The translations under genes and the position numbers were made by a program. Source: Candidatus Rokuibacteriota bacterium (GTDB taxonomy: Bacteria > Methylomirabilota > Methylomirabilia > Rokubacteriales > CSP1-6). From it: DNA of 64,000 bases. A model generated the notes under the pieces. That model made no database searches and was not told the origin of the DNA. It saw only the letters and a program-made list of their open reading frames with translations. This document shows positions 47,684 through 57,468 of this stretch, piece after piece (positions within the stretch are counted from its first letter, which is position 1; each line of letters opens with the position of its first letter). Location of the stretch: contig QHTE01000061.1 in assembly GCA_003220685.1 (NCBI GenBank), positions 62,001 through 126,000 of the forward strand, written 5' to 3'.

Positions 47684-48376
47684 TCAGAAGCCGCCGTCTC
47701 GCCGCAGCTTCGCCCGGGTCATGCACCAGAGCATCTTCAGGCCGTCGCGAAACGCGTTCACCTTCGACTTGCCGGCCGTGCGGGCCTTCTCGGCCGACGG
47801 GATCTCGGCGAACTTGAACCCGGCGCGCTGGGCCTTGATCAGGAACTCGAGGATGTACTCGAAGCCCGGCGACGTGGCCGTGATCGCCTGGGCGACCTCG
47901 CGCCGGACCGCCGCGTAGAAGAAGAGCGCGTCGGAGATCTCGACGTGATACATCGCGCGGAACAGGAGCGTGAACGCCTTGTTCCCGACGTAGCGGATGA
48001 CCGTGTCGTCGTCGCTGCCGGACTCCGGCAGGTAGCGGGAGCCGAGCGCGAGATCGGCGCCCTCCCGCACGCGCTGGACGAGATGACGGACGTCGTCCAG
48101 CTCGTACGACCCGTCCGCGTCGGCCAGCACGATGATGTCGCCCGTCACGTGGCGAAAGCCGGTGGCGATCGCGTCGCCGTAGCCGCGACCCGGCTGCTGG
48201 ACCACCGCGCATCCGAGGCGGGCGACCAGCTCGGGGGTTCCGTCGGTCGAGTGCCCGTCCACGACCAGCACCTCGTCGACGACGTCCCGAGGAACCTCCT
48301 TCAGCACGGCCTCGATCGAGCCCACCTCGTTCAGGGTCGGGATGATCAGAGAGACCTTCTCGCCGAGCTCGTTCAC
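47684..48376 (-). CDS. Glycosyltransferase family 2 (polyprenol-phosphate mannosyltransferase-like)
   Basis: VSLIIPTLNEVGSIEAVLKEVPRDVVDEVLVVDGHSTDGT, VLADADGSYE. Confidence 0.93.
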   Translation of the reverse strand: MNELGEKVSLIIPTLNEVGSIEAVLKEVPRDVVDEVLVVDGHSTDGTPELVARLGCAVVQQPGRGYGDAIATGFRHVTGDIIVLADADGSYELDDVRHLVQRVREGADLALGSRYLPESGSDDDTVIRYVGNKAFTLLFRAMYHVEISDALFFYAAVRREVAQAITATSPGFEYILEFLIKAQRAGFKFAEIPSAEKARTAGKSKVNAFRDGLKMLWCMTRAKLRRDGGF

Positions 48377-48921
48377 TTGTCCGCCTCCACGTTCAGGCTG
48401 ATGAGGACGCCGCGCTCCTTGTCCATGTGGGGGATGTACGCCTGCGAGAAGTCGTCGTGGTCCTTATGGATCGTCTGGCGCCAGTCGTAGCGCCTCGCGC
48501 CGCGGAAGCCGGCCGATTCGAGGGTCGAACGCAGGCTGTCGAAGTCGTACACCGTGCGGTGGTAGAGGACCCGCGGTCCGCTCGCGGTCGGGATCTCGAT
48601 GCGCCCGTAGAGGGGCCCGTGGACGAGCGCGAGGTTGCGCGTCTCTCGGTAGACCTCGGTCATCGCGTCGAAATCCGGCACCGCCAGGCGCAGCACGCCG
48701 CCGTGCTTGAGGACGCGATGCCACTCGCGCAGGACGTCGACCACCTCGATGCGGTCGAAGTACTCGATCACGTGGCAGGCGTAGATCAGGTCCGCCGTCT
48801 CGTCCTTGAACATCGGCAGGGTGCGGAGATCGCTCTGGTGATCGACGTGAGGCAGGTCGGCGAGGTCGACGTGGACGAACCCCGGTAGATATCGCCGGCC
48901 GCAGCCCAGATGCAGCTTCAC
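48373..48921 (-). CDS. SAM-dependent methyltransferase-like protein
   Basis: VKLHLGCGRRYLPGFVHVDL, ADLIYACHVIEYFD, VLKHGGVLRLAVPD. GTG start. Confidence 0.88.
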   Translation of the reverse strand: MKLHLGCGRRYLPGFVHVDLADLPHVDHQSDLRTLPMFKDETADLIYACHVIEYFDRIEVVDVLREWHRVLKHGGVLRLAVPDFDAMTEVYRETRNLALVHGPLYGRIEIPTASGPRVLYHRTVYDFDSLRSTLESAGFRGARRYDWRQTIHKDHDDFSQAYIPHMDKERGVLISLNVEADK

Positions 48922-50036
48922 GCGGACGTCCTGGGGCCGCCGCGGTAGAACGCGCGGATCTCGTCGCAGATGCGGCGGACTGTCCGGTCTTCCAGGAAGG
49001 ACGACGACGGAAGCCAGAGACCCTGGCGCGAGGCGCGCTCGGTCTCGGGAAAGCTCCCGGGCTCGCGATAGGGCGCCTGGGTGTGGATCGGCGGATAGAA
49101 CGGGCGCGACCCGATCCCGCGCTCGTGCAGGAATTGTCGCAGCGTCGCCGGATCCGGGACCAGCACGTCGATGAACCACGGCGAGGTCTCGCTCAGGTTC
49201 GTCTCGACGAAGGTGACCTCGGGAACGTTCGCGAGCTCGGATCGGTACAGCGCGAACAGTTCCTTCTTGCGCTGGACGCGCCAGTCGAGCTTCGTCATCT
49301 GCGCCAGGCCGATGACGGCCTGGAGGTCCGTGAACTTGAAGTTGTACCCGAGCGCGATGTGCTCGTCGACGCCGTCCCGCAGTCGGCCGAAGTCCTTGAT
49401 CTTGCGTATGGCCGCGATCAGCGCGTCATCGTCGGTCACGAGCGCGCCGCCCTGGCCCGTCGTGATCACCTTGGGGCTGCTGAAGGAGAAGCTGCCGACG
49501 GCGCCGAACGTGCCGAGGTGCTTGCCCCGCCACCGCGAGCCGAGCGCCTGCGCCGCGTCCTCGACCAGGAGCACGCCGCGGTCCCGAGCGAGCGCGACCG
49601 CGCGATCCATGTCGGGCGCGCGACCGTTGAAGCTGACCAGCATGATCGCCTTCGTGCGCGGCGTGATGCGGCGCTCGGCCTCGGCGAGGTCGAGACAGAG
49701 GGTCGCGCGATCGATGTCCACGAAGCGCGGGGTCGCGCCGGTCAGGAGCACGGCATTGGCCGAGGCGATCATCGTGAGATCCGGCACGATGACCTCGTCG
49801 CCGACGCCGACGCCCAGCGCCGCCAGCGCCGCGAACAGGCTGACGGTGCCGTTCATGACCACCGAGACGTGCCGCGCGCCGATGTAAGCGGCCAGCGCCT
49901 GCTCGAACTCCCGGGTGCGGCGGAACTCGGTCAGCCATCCGCCCGAGTCGAGATAGTCGACGACGGCCTTCTTCTCTTCCTCGCCGAGCCACGGTTGCAT
50001 CTGCACGACGTAGTCCGAGCCGGAGCCGGTCGTCAC
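48918..50036 (-). CDS. DegT/DnrJ/EryC1/StrS aminotransferase (perosamine synthase-like)
   Basis: QPWLGEEEKKAVVDYLDSGGWLT, VEDAAQALGSRWRGKHLGTFG, SFSFSSPKVITTGQGG. Confidence 0.93.
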   Translation of the reverse strand: MTTGSGSDYVVQMQPWLGEEEKKAVVDYLDSGGWLTEFRRTREFEQALAAYIGARHVSVVMNGTVSLFAALAALGVGVGDEVIVPDLTMIASANAVLLTGATPRFVDIDRATLCLDLAEAERRITPRTKAIMLVSFNGRAPDMDRAVALARDRGVLLVEDAAQALGSRWRGKHLGTFGAVGSFSFSSPKVITTGQGGALVTDDDALIAAIRKIKDFGRLRDGVDEHIALGYNFKFTDLQAVIGLAQMTKLDWRVQRKKELFALYRSELANVPEVTFVETNLSETSPWFIDVLVPDPATLRQFLHERGIGSRPFYPPIHTQAPYREPGSFPETERASRQGLWLPSSSFLEDRTVRRICDEIRAFYRGGPRTSA

Positions 50037-50968
50037 CGGTCACGCTCCGTCTGCTTGTACCACTCGATCGTCTGCCTGAGTCCGTCCTCGAGGGTGAAGC
50101 GCGGCTTGAGCCCGATCAGCCGGTCCGCGCGCTCGGTGCTCGCGGCCCGCCGCGGGTCGCCCCCGCTCTTGCTGGCGTCGAACGTGATCCGGCCCTTGAA
50201 GTCCGTGAGCCGCGCGATGAGCGACACCAGGTCACGGATGCTGATCTCGCGCCCGGACGCGAGGTTGACGCACTCGAAGCCCTGGAGCTTTTCTGCGGCC
50301 AGCACGATCCCCTCGGCGAGATCTTCCACGTAGAGGAAATCGCGCGTGGGCGAGCCGTCGCCCCACACCACCAGCTCCGGATCGACGAAGCACTTGCGGA
50401 TGGTCGCCGGGATCACGTGCGAGATCTCAGGATCGAACCGATCGCGCGGGCCGTAGGCGTTGGCCGGGAGCAGCACCGACACGCGCATGCCGTACTCGCG
50501 ATGGTACATCTCGGCCATCGCCACGAGGTCGAGCTTGGAGACGCCGATCCCGAGGTGCGTCCCGGCGATGCGGCCGGTGTACAGCATCTCCTCGCGCAGC
50601 GGCGAGGGCGCGGTGGCCGGATACGCGAGGAGGTTACCGACGGCGATGAACTGCTCGACGCCTTCCTGGCGGGCCGCCTCCAGCATGTGGAGGTTGATGA
50701 GCGAGCAGTTGTAGTACTGGCTGGCCGGATGGCTGCGGCTGAAGGCGATGCCGCCGGTCTGGGCGGCCAGGTGGAGGACGACCCGGCAGCCGCGCACCGC
50801 GCGCTTCGCATTCTCGAGGACCCGGAGATCGCAGTCGCGGCTGCGCGGCACGACGATGGCCGCCGGATCGACGCCGCGCGTCTCGATGAGCTGCTCGACG
50901 ACGAAGGAGCCGATGAATCCGGCGCCCCCTGTGAGCAGGATCTTCTTGCCGCTGAACAACCCCGCCAC
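50033..50968 (-). CDS. NAD-dependent epimerase/reductase (GDP-L-fucose synthase-like)
   Basis: KILLTGGAGFIGSFVVEQL, HLAAQTGGIAFSRSHPASQYY, LPANAYGPRDRFD, GDGSPTRDFLYVEDLAEG. Confidence 0.9.
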   Translation of the reverse strand: MAGLFSGKKILLTGGAGFIGSFVVEQLIETRGVDPAAIVVPRSRDCDLRVLENAKRAVRGCRVVLHLAAQTGGIAFSRSHPASQYYNCSLINLHMLEAARQEGVEQFIAVGNLLAYPATAPSPLREEMLYTGRIAGTHLGIGVSKLDLVAMAEMYHREYGMRVSVLLPANAYGPRDRFDPEISHVIPATIRKCFVDPELVVWGDGSPTRDFLYVEDLAEGIVLAAEKLQGFECVNLASGREISIRDLVSLIARLTDFKGRITFDASKSGGDPRRAASTERADRLIGLKPRFTLEDGLRQTIEWYKQTERDR

Positions 50969-50977
50969 GCCGGCTGT

Positions 50978-52048
50978 CTACCAGTCTATCCGGGTCGCCC
51001 AGCTCTCACGATTCTGCGCGTACCACTTGATCGTTTCCCGCACGCCCTCTTCGCGAGAGAACTCGGGCGTCCAGCCGGTCAGCTTGTTGAACTTGCTGAA
51101 GTCCACCCGGAGCTCTTCCACTTCGCTCTTCCCGAGCCGGGCACGCCCCTCGGTGTCGGCCTCGAGCTCTTTCTTGCCCCAGTACCCGAGCTCCTCGCCG
51201 GTTCGCACGATCAGGTTGTACCAGTCGAGGATCGAGATGGTCTGGCCGTAGCCGTACACGTAGACGTCGCCGGGCAGCCCGAAGAGCGCCGCGTAGATGT
51301 GACCGCGGACGCCGTCCTTCACGAAGCAGAAGTCGCGCTTCGAGCGCACGTAGCCGAGCTTGACCGTGTCGCGCCGCAGCGCCTGCGTGATGATGGTGCT
51401 GGTGATGAACCGCGGGCTCTGCCGCGGCCCGTAGTTGTTGAACATCCGCGTGACGACCGTGGGCACTCCGTAGGCAGCGTGGAAGTTACGGGTCAGGAAG
51501 TCCGCCGCGAGCTTGGAGGTCGCGTAGACGCTTTGGGGATTGACCGGTGACCGCTCGTCGAGGATCAGTCCGCCGTTGTCGTCGAAGCGATACTGGTCGC
51601 GGACCTCTTCGCGGATGTTGCCGTACTCCTCGGAGGATCCGGCGGTGTCCACCTTGAACACGTCGAGGTCCAGATCGACGATCGACTGCAGCAGGTTCAC
51701 CACGCCGAGCACGTTCGCGCTGAGCGTCTCGTAGGAGCGCGTCCAGCACTCGCCCACGTGGGCCTGCGCGCCGAGGTGGAAAATGATCGGCTTGTCGCCG
51801 AAACCTTTCAGAGCCTTGAGGGTCTGGAGGATCGCCTGCTTGTCGGTGAGGTCGGCGCGGTGAATCGTGGCCTTGTTCTGGACGTGTCCGGTGTTGTGGA
51901 GCATGCCGGACGAGGTCGGCCGCACGAGGGCGTGCACGTTCGCCTCGTACTGCAAGAGGCCCTCGACGAGGTGGGATCCGACGAAGCCGTCGGCGCCCGT
52001 CACGAGGACTGTCCGTCCCTTCAACAGGCCTGCCACCCGTACTTCCAT
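50978..52048 (-). CDS. NAD-dependent sugar dehydratase (GDP-mannose 4,6-dehydratase-like)
   Basis: GRTVLVTGADGFVGSHLVEGLL, AGSSEEYGN, YATSKLAADFL, MFNNYGPRQSPRF. Confidence 0.9.
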   Translation of the reverse strand: MEVRVAGLLKGRTVLVTGADGFVGSHLVEGLLQYEANVHALVRPTSSGMLHNTGHVQNKATIHRADLTDKQAILQTLKALKGFGDKPIIFHLGAQAHVGECWTRSYETLSANVLGVVNLLQSIVDLDLDVFKVDTAGSSEEYGNIREEVRDQYRFDDNGGLILDERSPVNPQSVYATSKLAADFLTRNFHAAYGVPTVVTRMFNNYGPRQSPRFITSTIITQALRRDTVKLGYVRSKRDFCFVKDGVRGHIYAALFGLPGDVYVYGYGQTISILDWYNLIVRTGEELGYWGKKELEADTEGRARLGKSEVEELRVDFSKFNKLTGWTPEFSREEGVRETIKWYAQNRESWATRIDW

Positions 52049-52236
52049 GCCCGTGTGTTCTCCTCCCCCGCGCTCCGTGAGCGGCGTCACGACGTCGTCG
52101 GGACGCGCTCGCCCGAACGCGAGCATACTAACCTATTCTTCACGGTGGAAGCCTCGTAAAAGGGCGGCGGAGCTGGCCGAACCGCTCGGGCTACGTCCGC
52201 GTCGTGAGGGTCGTTGGGCGTGACGGGTGCGCCGTG

Positions 52237-52665
52237 CTACTCGCCGATCACCTGGATGCTGATCTCCCGCTTCCGGGGGCCGTCGAGCTCGGCGAAGATG
52301 ACCGACTGGAAGCGGCCGAGCGTCAGCTCGCCGTTGTTCACGCCGACCGCGACGTTGCGGCCGAGCAGCGCCGCCCGGAGGTGCGAGTGCGCGTTGCCGC
52401 GCTCGCAGTCGGACACCCGCGGGTCGTCGTGGCGATAGCCGTCGCGCTCGGGCACGAGCCGCTCGATCAGCGAGCGGAGATCGTCGATCAGCGCACTCTG
52501 GAACTCGTTGACGAACAGCGCGCACGTCGTGTGCAGCGTGTTGACCAGCGCGATGCCGGTCGTGACCGCCAGCTGCTGGACCGCGTCGCGCACGAGCTTG
52601 GTGATGTCCGAGATCTCGGTCCGCTCGTCCGTCGACAGCGTGAAGGACGTGTTGTAAACCTTCAT
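52237..52665 (-). CDS. yjbQ: YjbQ/UPF0047 family protein (secondary thiamine-phosphate synthase-like)
   Basis: ALVNTLHTTCALFVNEFQSALIDDL, GNAHSHLRAALLG, LTLGRFQSVIFAELDGPRKREISIQV. Confidence 0.95.
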   Translation of the reverse strand: MKVYNTSFTLSTDERTEISDITKLVRDAVQQLAVTTGIALVNTLHTTCALFVNEFQSALIDDLRSLIERLVPERDGYRHDDPRVSDCERGNAHSHLRAALLGRNVAVGVNNGELTLGRFQSVIFAELDGPRKREISIQVIGE

Positions 52666-52848
52666 CGTCGTGCTCTCTCCGCGGCGCACCGCTTGGATTC
52701 CCTCGACCATTCCCAGCAAGGCAGCGCCAAAAAGATCAACCGTCACGATACCGACATAAACGACCGGATGTCAATTTCTTTGGGCCGCGCGGCGCGGAAC
52801 TGCGCGACTTCTCGACTCGATTTCCATCGCCTGGGGCGGCGCTCGGCC

Positions 52849-53667
52849 TCACGCCGTCTTCGGATCGAGCAGGTCACGGAGCCCGTCGCCCAGCAGGTTG
52901 AGCCCGAGCACCGTCAGGGCGATCGCGCCGCCCGGGAACACGGCGAACCACGCGTTCATCGACAGGAAGCTCTGGGCCTCTCGCAGCATGAGTCCCCACG
53001 AGGGATGCGGCGGCTGCGTTCCGAGCCCGAGATACGCGAGGCCGGCCTCGGCCAGAATCGCGATCGGAAAGCTGGTCGTCGCCTGGACGATGAGCGGCGC
53101 GAGCGTGTTCGGCAAGATGTGCCGCGCGATCAGCCGCCGGTCGCGCGCGCCGAGCGCTCGGGCGGCGACGACGAACTCGCGCGCGCGCAGCTCGAGGAAG
53201 CCCGCGCGGGTCAGCCGCGCGAACGCCGGCACGAACGCGATACCGATGGCGACCATGCTGATCACGATGCCGGGCGCGAACACCGCGGCGAACAGGAGCG
53301 CGGACAGAATCGCCGGGAAGCCCTGGATCGCGTCGACCAGGCGCATGAGCGCCTCGTCGATCCAGCCGCCGACGTAGCCGCTCGAGATGCCGATCACGAT
53401 CCCGACCGCGGCGCCGATCCCGACCGCGATCACACCCACGGCGATGGAGATGACGGCGCCGCGCATCACGCGCGAGAGCACGTCGCGGCCGTACTGGTCG
53501 GTGCCGAAGAGATGCGCGTCGGACGGGCCCTGCAGCCGCCCGGTGATCGACATCGCGAGCGGGTCCTGCGGCGTGTAGACCAGGCTCAGCGCAGCGGTCG
53601 CGATCAGCAGCGCGGTGATCGCGACGCCGAGCGTGAACGTCAGGTGCCGGAACGGCCGCCGTCGCAT
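52849..53667 (-). CDS. Peptide-type ABC transporter permease (DppC-like)
   Basis: GTDQYGRDVLSRVMRGAVISI, EFVVAARALGARDRRLIARHILPNTLAPLIVQ. Confidence 0.95.
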   Translation of the reverse strand: MRRRPFRHLTFTLGVAITALLIATAALSLVYTPQDPLAMSITGRLQGPSDAHLFGTDQYGRDVLSRVMRGAVISIAVGVIAVGIGAAVGIVIGISSGYVGGWIDEALMRLVDAIQGFPAILSALLFAAVFAPGIVISMVAIGIAFVPAFARLTRAGFLELRAREFVVAARALGARDRRLIARHILPNTLAPLIVQATTSFPIAILAEAGLAYLGLGTQPPHPSWGLMLREAQSFLSMNAWFAVFPGGAIALTVLGLNLLGDGLRDLLDPKTA

Positions 53668-53735
53668 CGACCGCGGCCTATCCGGGACGACGTCGAGTCG
53701 CGAGCCCCACGAGGCCCGGGCGAGGCGGCGACGTC

Positions 53736-54680
53736 CTATTCATAGCGGATGCGGGGGTCGAGGACGACGTAGAGCAGATCGACCGCGAAGTTGATCAGCA
53801 CGATCGTCGAGGCGACGAAGAGTGTGACGCCCTGCACGACCGGCAGGTCGCGCGCGGTGATCGCGCCGAGCGCCAGGCGCCCGAGCCCCGGCAGCGCGAA
53901 CACCGACTCGAGGATGATCGCCCCGGCCATGAGCTGGCCGAGCTGGAGACCGGCGACGGTCAGGATCGGGATCATGGCGTTGCGCAAGGTGTGCTTGGCG
54001 AGCACCGAGAGCTCGCTCACGCCCTTGGCGCGCGCGGTGCGCACGTAGTCCTCGCGCATCACGTCGAGGACCGACGAGCGCGTGGCGCGGACGAGCACGG
54101 CGGTCTGGAACAGTCCGAGCGCGATCGCGGGCAAGAGCAGCGAGCGCACGCCGGGCCAGAGCCCGCTCGACCAGCCGGCGAAGCCGCCCGACTGCACCCA
54201 GCCCAGCTGCACGGAGAACAGCAAGATCAGCAAGAGGCCGGCCCAGAAGCCGGGGATCGCGATCCCGATCTGCGAGACCACCATCGCCACGTAGTCGCCG
54301 GCGCGCCGGTGGCGGCGCGCGGCGTAGAGGCCCAGGGGCAGCGCCGCCGCGGCCATGAGTGCCGCCGCCATCACGGTGAGCGGCAGGGTCACCGGCAGCC
54401 GGCTCAGGATCAGGCGCCCGACCGGCACGTCGTACTGCAGCGACACGCCGAGATCGCCCCGGACCGCGCGCCCGAGCCACTCCGCGTACTGAACGAGGAT
54501 GGGGCGGTTGAGCCCGAGCGATTCGCGCAGCCGCGCCGCCGCCTCGGGACTTCCCTCGGGACCGATGATCACCAGCGCGGGGTCGCCCGGCAGGACGCGG
54601 ACCACGACGAACACGAGGCCCGAGACGAAGAAGAGGGTCGCGACGAACGCCGCGACCCTCCTGGCGACGTACCGCCGCAC
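53736..54680 (-). CDS. Peptide-type ABC transporter permease (DppB-like)
   Basis: RRVAAFVATLFFVSGLVFVVVRVLPGDPA, DYVRTARAKGVSELSVLAKHTLRNAMIPI. Confidence 0.95.
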   Translation of the reverse strand: MRRYVARRVAAFVATLFFVSGLVFVVVRVLPGDPALVIIGPEGSPEAAARLRESLGLNRPILVQYAEWLGRAVRGDLGVSLQYDVPVGRLILSRLPVTLPLTVMAAALMAAAALPLGLYAARRHRRAGDYVAMVVSQIGIAIPGFWAGLLLILLFSVQLGWVQSGGFAGWSSGLWPGVRSLLLPAIALGLFQTAVLVRATRSSVLDVMREDYVRTARAKGVSELSVLAKHTLRNAMIPILTVAGLQLGQLMAGAIILESVFALPGLGRLALGAITARDLPVVQGVTLFVASTIVLINFAVDLLYVVLDPRIRYE

Positions 54681-54699
54681 GCCTACGCGGGAGTCCGGG

Positions 54700-56184
54700 C
54701 TACTTGACCCACGCGACCTCGGAGAGATCGAACACCGGCGCGGGCAGATCCTTCCAGAGCCCCTGCACGCCCTTCTTGGTCACGGCGAGCCGGGGGTGGA
54801 TGTAGAGCCAGACGACCGGCGCGTCTTCGACGAGCTTCTTCTGGATCTTCACGTACAGCTCCCGGCGCGCCTTGTCGTCGACCGTGGTCTCGGACTCCTG
54901 GAAGAGCTTCTGGAACTCGGGGCTATCGTAGCGGAAGTAATACTTCGGGTTGGCGTAGTTGGCGACGTCCCACGCCTCGGCGTGGCCGATGATCGTCAGG
55001 TCGTAGTCGGCGTCCTTCCACACCCGCGCGAGCCACTGGCCCCACTCGATCTGCTCGATCTTGATCTTCACGCCGACCTTCGCGAGCTGGTCGGCCAGGA
55101 CCTCGCCGGTGCGTACGGTGTAATAGTACTGCGGCGCCACCTTCAGCACCGCGTCGAACCCGTTCGGATATCCGGCCTCGGCCAGGAGCTTCTTGGCCTT
55201 CGCGGGGTCGTACGGCATCGCGCCGGACATGTCGACGAAGTACGGATTGAGCGGATCGACGTTGGTCCCGAGCACGTGGCCCAGACCGAACATCGCGCCC
55301 TTCACCACCTCGGGCTTGTTGATCCCGTACGTGACGGCGCGGCGGACCCGCACGTCGGTGAAGGGCTTGCGCGAGTTGTTCATCGACATGATGACGTCGT
55401 TCGTCGTCTCGCCGACGATGACCTGGAAGCGCGGGTCCTTCTGGAGGTCCGGGATGTGCTCGGGGCCCAGGCCGAACATGGCGGCGTCGACGTCGCCCGC
55501 CTTGAGCGCGGCCAGCGCCGCGTTCGGGTCCGGGATGAACCGGTACGTCACGCGGTCGATCTTGGGCAGTCCCTTGACGTGGTAGTCGGGATTCTTCACG
55601 AGCACGATCCGGTCGCCGCGCACCCACTCGCCGAGCCTGTAGGGTCCGGTGCCGATCGGCTCGCTCTTCAGCGTGTCCACCGCCTCGCGCGGATAGATGA
55701 CCGAGCCCTGGCGCGCCATGTTGAGGAGGAAATTGGCGGTGGTGGTCTTCAGCGCGAATGTGATCGTGTAGTCGTCCTTGACGATGATGTCGGCGATCGC
55801 TTCGTACTGCTTCGCCGCCGGGTGCTTGGTCTCGGGGTTCAACGCCCGGTCGAAGACGAACTTCACGTCGGTGGCCCTCAGCTCGCGGCCGTTGTGGAAG
55901 CGGACGCCGCGCTTGAGGAAGAACGTGTAGTTCTTGTTGTCCGACGTGTTCCAGCGCTCGGCGAGCCACGGCACGAGCTTGCCGTGACGATCGACCTTCA
56001 CCAGCGCCTCCTGCACGTTGTAGAAGACGACCGCCGCGGTGGCGGAGGCCGGAGTCGCGGTCAGATCGAGCCCCGGCGGCTCGGTGGCCACCTGCACCAC
56101 GAGGTTTTGCGCGTCGGCCGCGGCGGGCGACGCGAGCGGCACGAGCGCGAGCGCGACGAGCAGGAGCCTGGCGAGGTGCCGCAT
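54700..56184 (-). CDS. ABC transporter substrate-binding protein, peptide/nickel family (SBP_bac_5)
   Basis: Signal peptide; NYTFFLKRGVRFHNGRELRATDVKFVFDRALNP; VRRAVTYGINKPEVVKG. Confidence 0.95.
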   Translation of the reverse strand: MRHLARLLLVALALVPLASPAAADAQNLVVQVATEPPGLDLTATPASATAAVVFYNVQEALVKVDRHGKLVPWLAERWNTSDNKNYTFFLKRGVRFHNGRELRATDVKFVFDRALNPETKHPAAKQYEAIADIIVKDDYTITFALKTTTANFLLNMARQGSVIYPREAVDTLKSEPIGTGPYRLGEWVRGDRIVLVKNPDYHVKGLPKIDRVTYRFIPDPNAALAALKAGDVDAAMFGLGPEHIPDLQKDPRFQVIVGETTNDVIMSMNNSRKPFTDVRVRRAVTYGINKPEVVKGAMFGLGHVLGTNVDPLNPYFVDMSGAMPYDPAKAKKLLAEAGYPNGFDAVLKVAPQYYYTVRTGEVLADQLAKVGVKIKIEQIEWGQWLARVWKDADYDLTIIGHAEAWDVANYANPKYYFRYDSPEFQKLFQESETTVDDKARRELYVKIQKKLVEDAPVVWLYIHPRLAVTKKGVQGLWKDLPAPVFDLSEVAWVK

Positions 56185-56196
56185 CGAGCGATCCTC

Positions 56197-57165
56197 CTAG
56201 CGCTTGGACGACGACTTCGTGGACGACGACCGGAAGTACTCGACCGTCCGCCGGAACCCCTCGTCGAAGTCGACCAGCGGCGAGTAGCCGAGGAGCCGCT
56301 TGGCCTTCGAGACGTCGGCGAGCGTGTGCGGGACGTCGCCCGCGCGCGACGGGGTGTGACGCCGCTCGAGCCGCCGGCCCAGGATCGCCTCGAGCCGCAC
56401 GATGATCTCGAGCAGGCTCACGCGGCCGCCGCAGCCGACGTTGAAGACCTCGCCCGGCGCCCCGGACGAGGTGGCGGCGAGCAGATTGGCCTCGACGACG
56501 TTGTCGATGTAGGTGAAGTCTCGCGACTGCGAGCCGTCGCCGTGCACCTCGAGCGGCTGACCGCGCAGGCCCCACTGGATGAAGCGCGCGATGACCGCCG
56601 CGTACTGCGACTTCGGGTCCTGCCGCGGCCCGAAAACGTTGAAGTAGCGGAGGCCGACCGTCTCGACGCCGTAGAGGCGGGTCCACGCCGCGGCGTACTG
56701 CTCGCCGGCCGCCTTCGACACGGCGTAGGGCGACACCGGCGCCGGCGGCTGGTCCTCGCGCTTGGGCAGCTCCGGACGGTCGCCGTACACCGACGACGAC
56801 GACGCGTAGACGACCCGCGGCACCTTGCAGCGCCGCGCGGCCTCGAGCACGTGCAGGGTGCCGGTGACGTTGTTGTCGTTCGCGCCGAGCGGATCTTTGA
56901 CCGAGCGCGGCACCGAGCGCATCGCCGCCTGGTGATAGATCACGCGCGCGCCCCGCGCCGCCCGCTGGAGCGCCGAAAGATTCCGGATGTCCGCGCGGAT
57001 CACCTCGAGCTGACGACGGAACTTGGGCGTGAACGGGAGATTGGTCCGGGCACCGGTCGAGAAGTTGTCGATGATGCGAACGCGACCGCCGTTGGCGAGG
57101 AGCCGCTCGACGAGATGCGAGCCGATGAAGCCGGCGCCACCCGTCACGAGCGCGAGATCGCTCAC
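56197..57165 (-). CDS. NAD-dependent epimerase (UDP-glucose/UDP-glucuronate 4-epimerase-like)
   Basis: ALVTGGAGFIGSHLVERLL, ASSSSVYGD, YAVSKAAGE, LRYFNVFGPRQDP. Confidence 0.93.
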   Translation of the reverse strand: MSDLALVTGGAGFIGSHLVERLLANGGRVRIIDNFSTGARTNLPFTPKFRRQLEVIRADIRNLSALQRAARGARVIYHQAAMRSVPRSVKDPLGANDNNVTGTLHVLEAARRCKVPRVVYASSSSVYGDRPELPKREDQPPAPVSPYAVSKAAGEQYAAAWTRLYGVETVGLRYFNVFGPRQDPKSQYAAVIARFIQWGLRGQPLEVHGDGSQSRDFTYIDNVVEANLLAATSSGAPGEVFNVGCGGRVSLLEIIVRLEAILGRRLERRHTPSRAGDVPHTLADVSKAKRLLGYSPLVDFDEGFRRTVEYFRSSSTKSSSKR

Positions 57166-57214
57166 GCGGTGATTGTAACATCGCCGGCTCGCCCGACCGC
57201 GCGCTCCGCGCGCC

Positions 57215-57244
57215 TTGACACTCTGAAAAGCGCGGCGGTACCGT
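57215..57244 (+). promoter_or_regulatory. Putative promoter (TTGACA-18-TACCGT) for the BFD-like gene
   Basis: Perfect -35 at 57215-57220, TAnnnT at 57239-57244, ATG at 57256. Confidence 0.45.
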
Positions 57245-57255
57245 GGGTCGGCCCG

Positions 57256-57468
57256 ATGAGCACTCGTGAGCCGCTCGATTCGATGCTGCTCTGCTACTGC
57301 ACCAACCTGACCATCGGCGAGCTCCGCGAGGCATGCCTCGCCGGGAAGTGGCCGCTGGCGGAGAAGGAGCGGACCGGCAAGCTCTGTACCGGCTGCGTCG
57401 GCGACCTCCTCTACTGTCTCCGGCGCTTCGGCGTGGCGCCGACCTTGCGCCTCACGCTCGACGACTAG
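57256..57468 (+). CDS. BFD-like [2Fe-2S] mini-ferredoxin (70 aa)
   Basis: LLCYCTNLTIGELREA...TGKLCTGCVGDLLYCL; four Cys spaced CxC...CxxC. Confidence 0.75.
   Translation: MSTREPLDSMLLCYCTNLTIGELREACLAGKWPLAEKERTGKLCTGCVGDLLYCLRRFGVAPTLRLTLDD

Noticed and set aside
54499-57468. Plus-strand 989-aa ORF antisense to the ABC binding protein and epimerase genes
   Set aside because: Mirror ORF typical of high GC3 sequence; low-complexity Arg/His/Asp-rich translation. Only its last 70 codons (57256-57468) look like a real gene.
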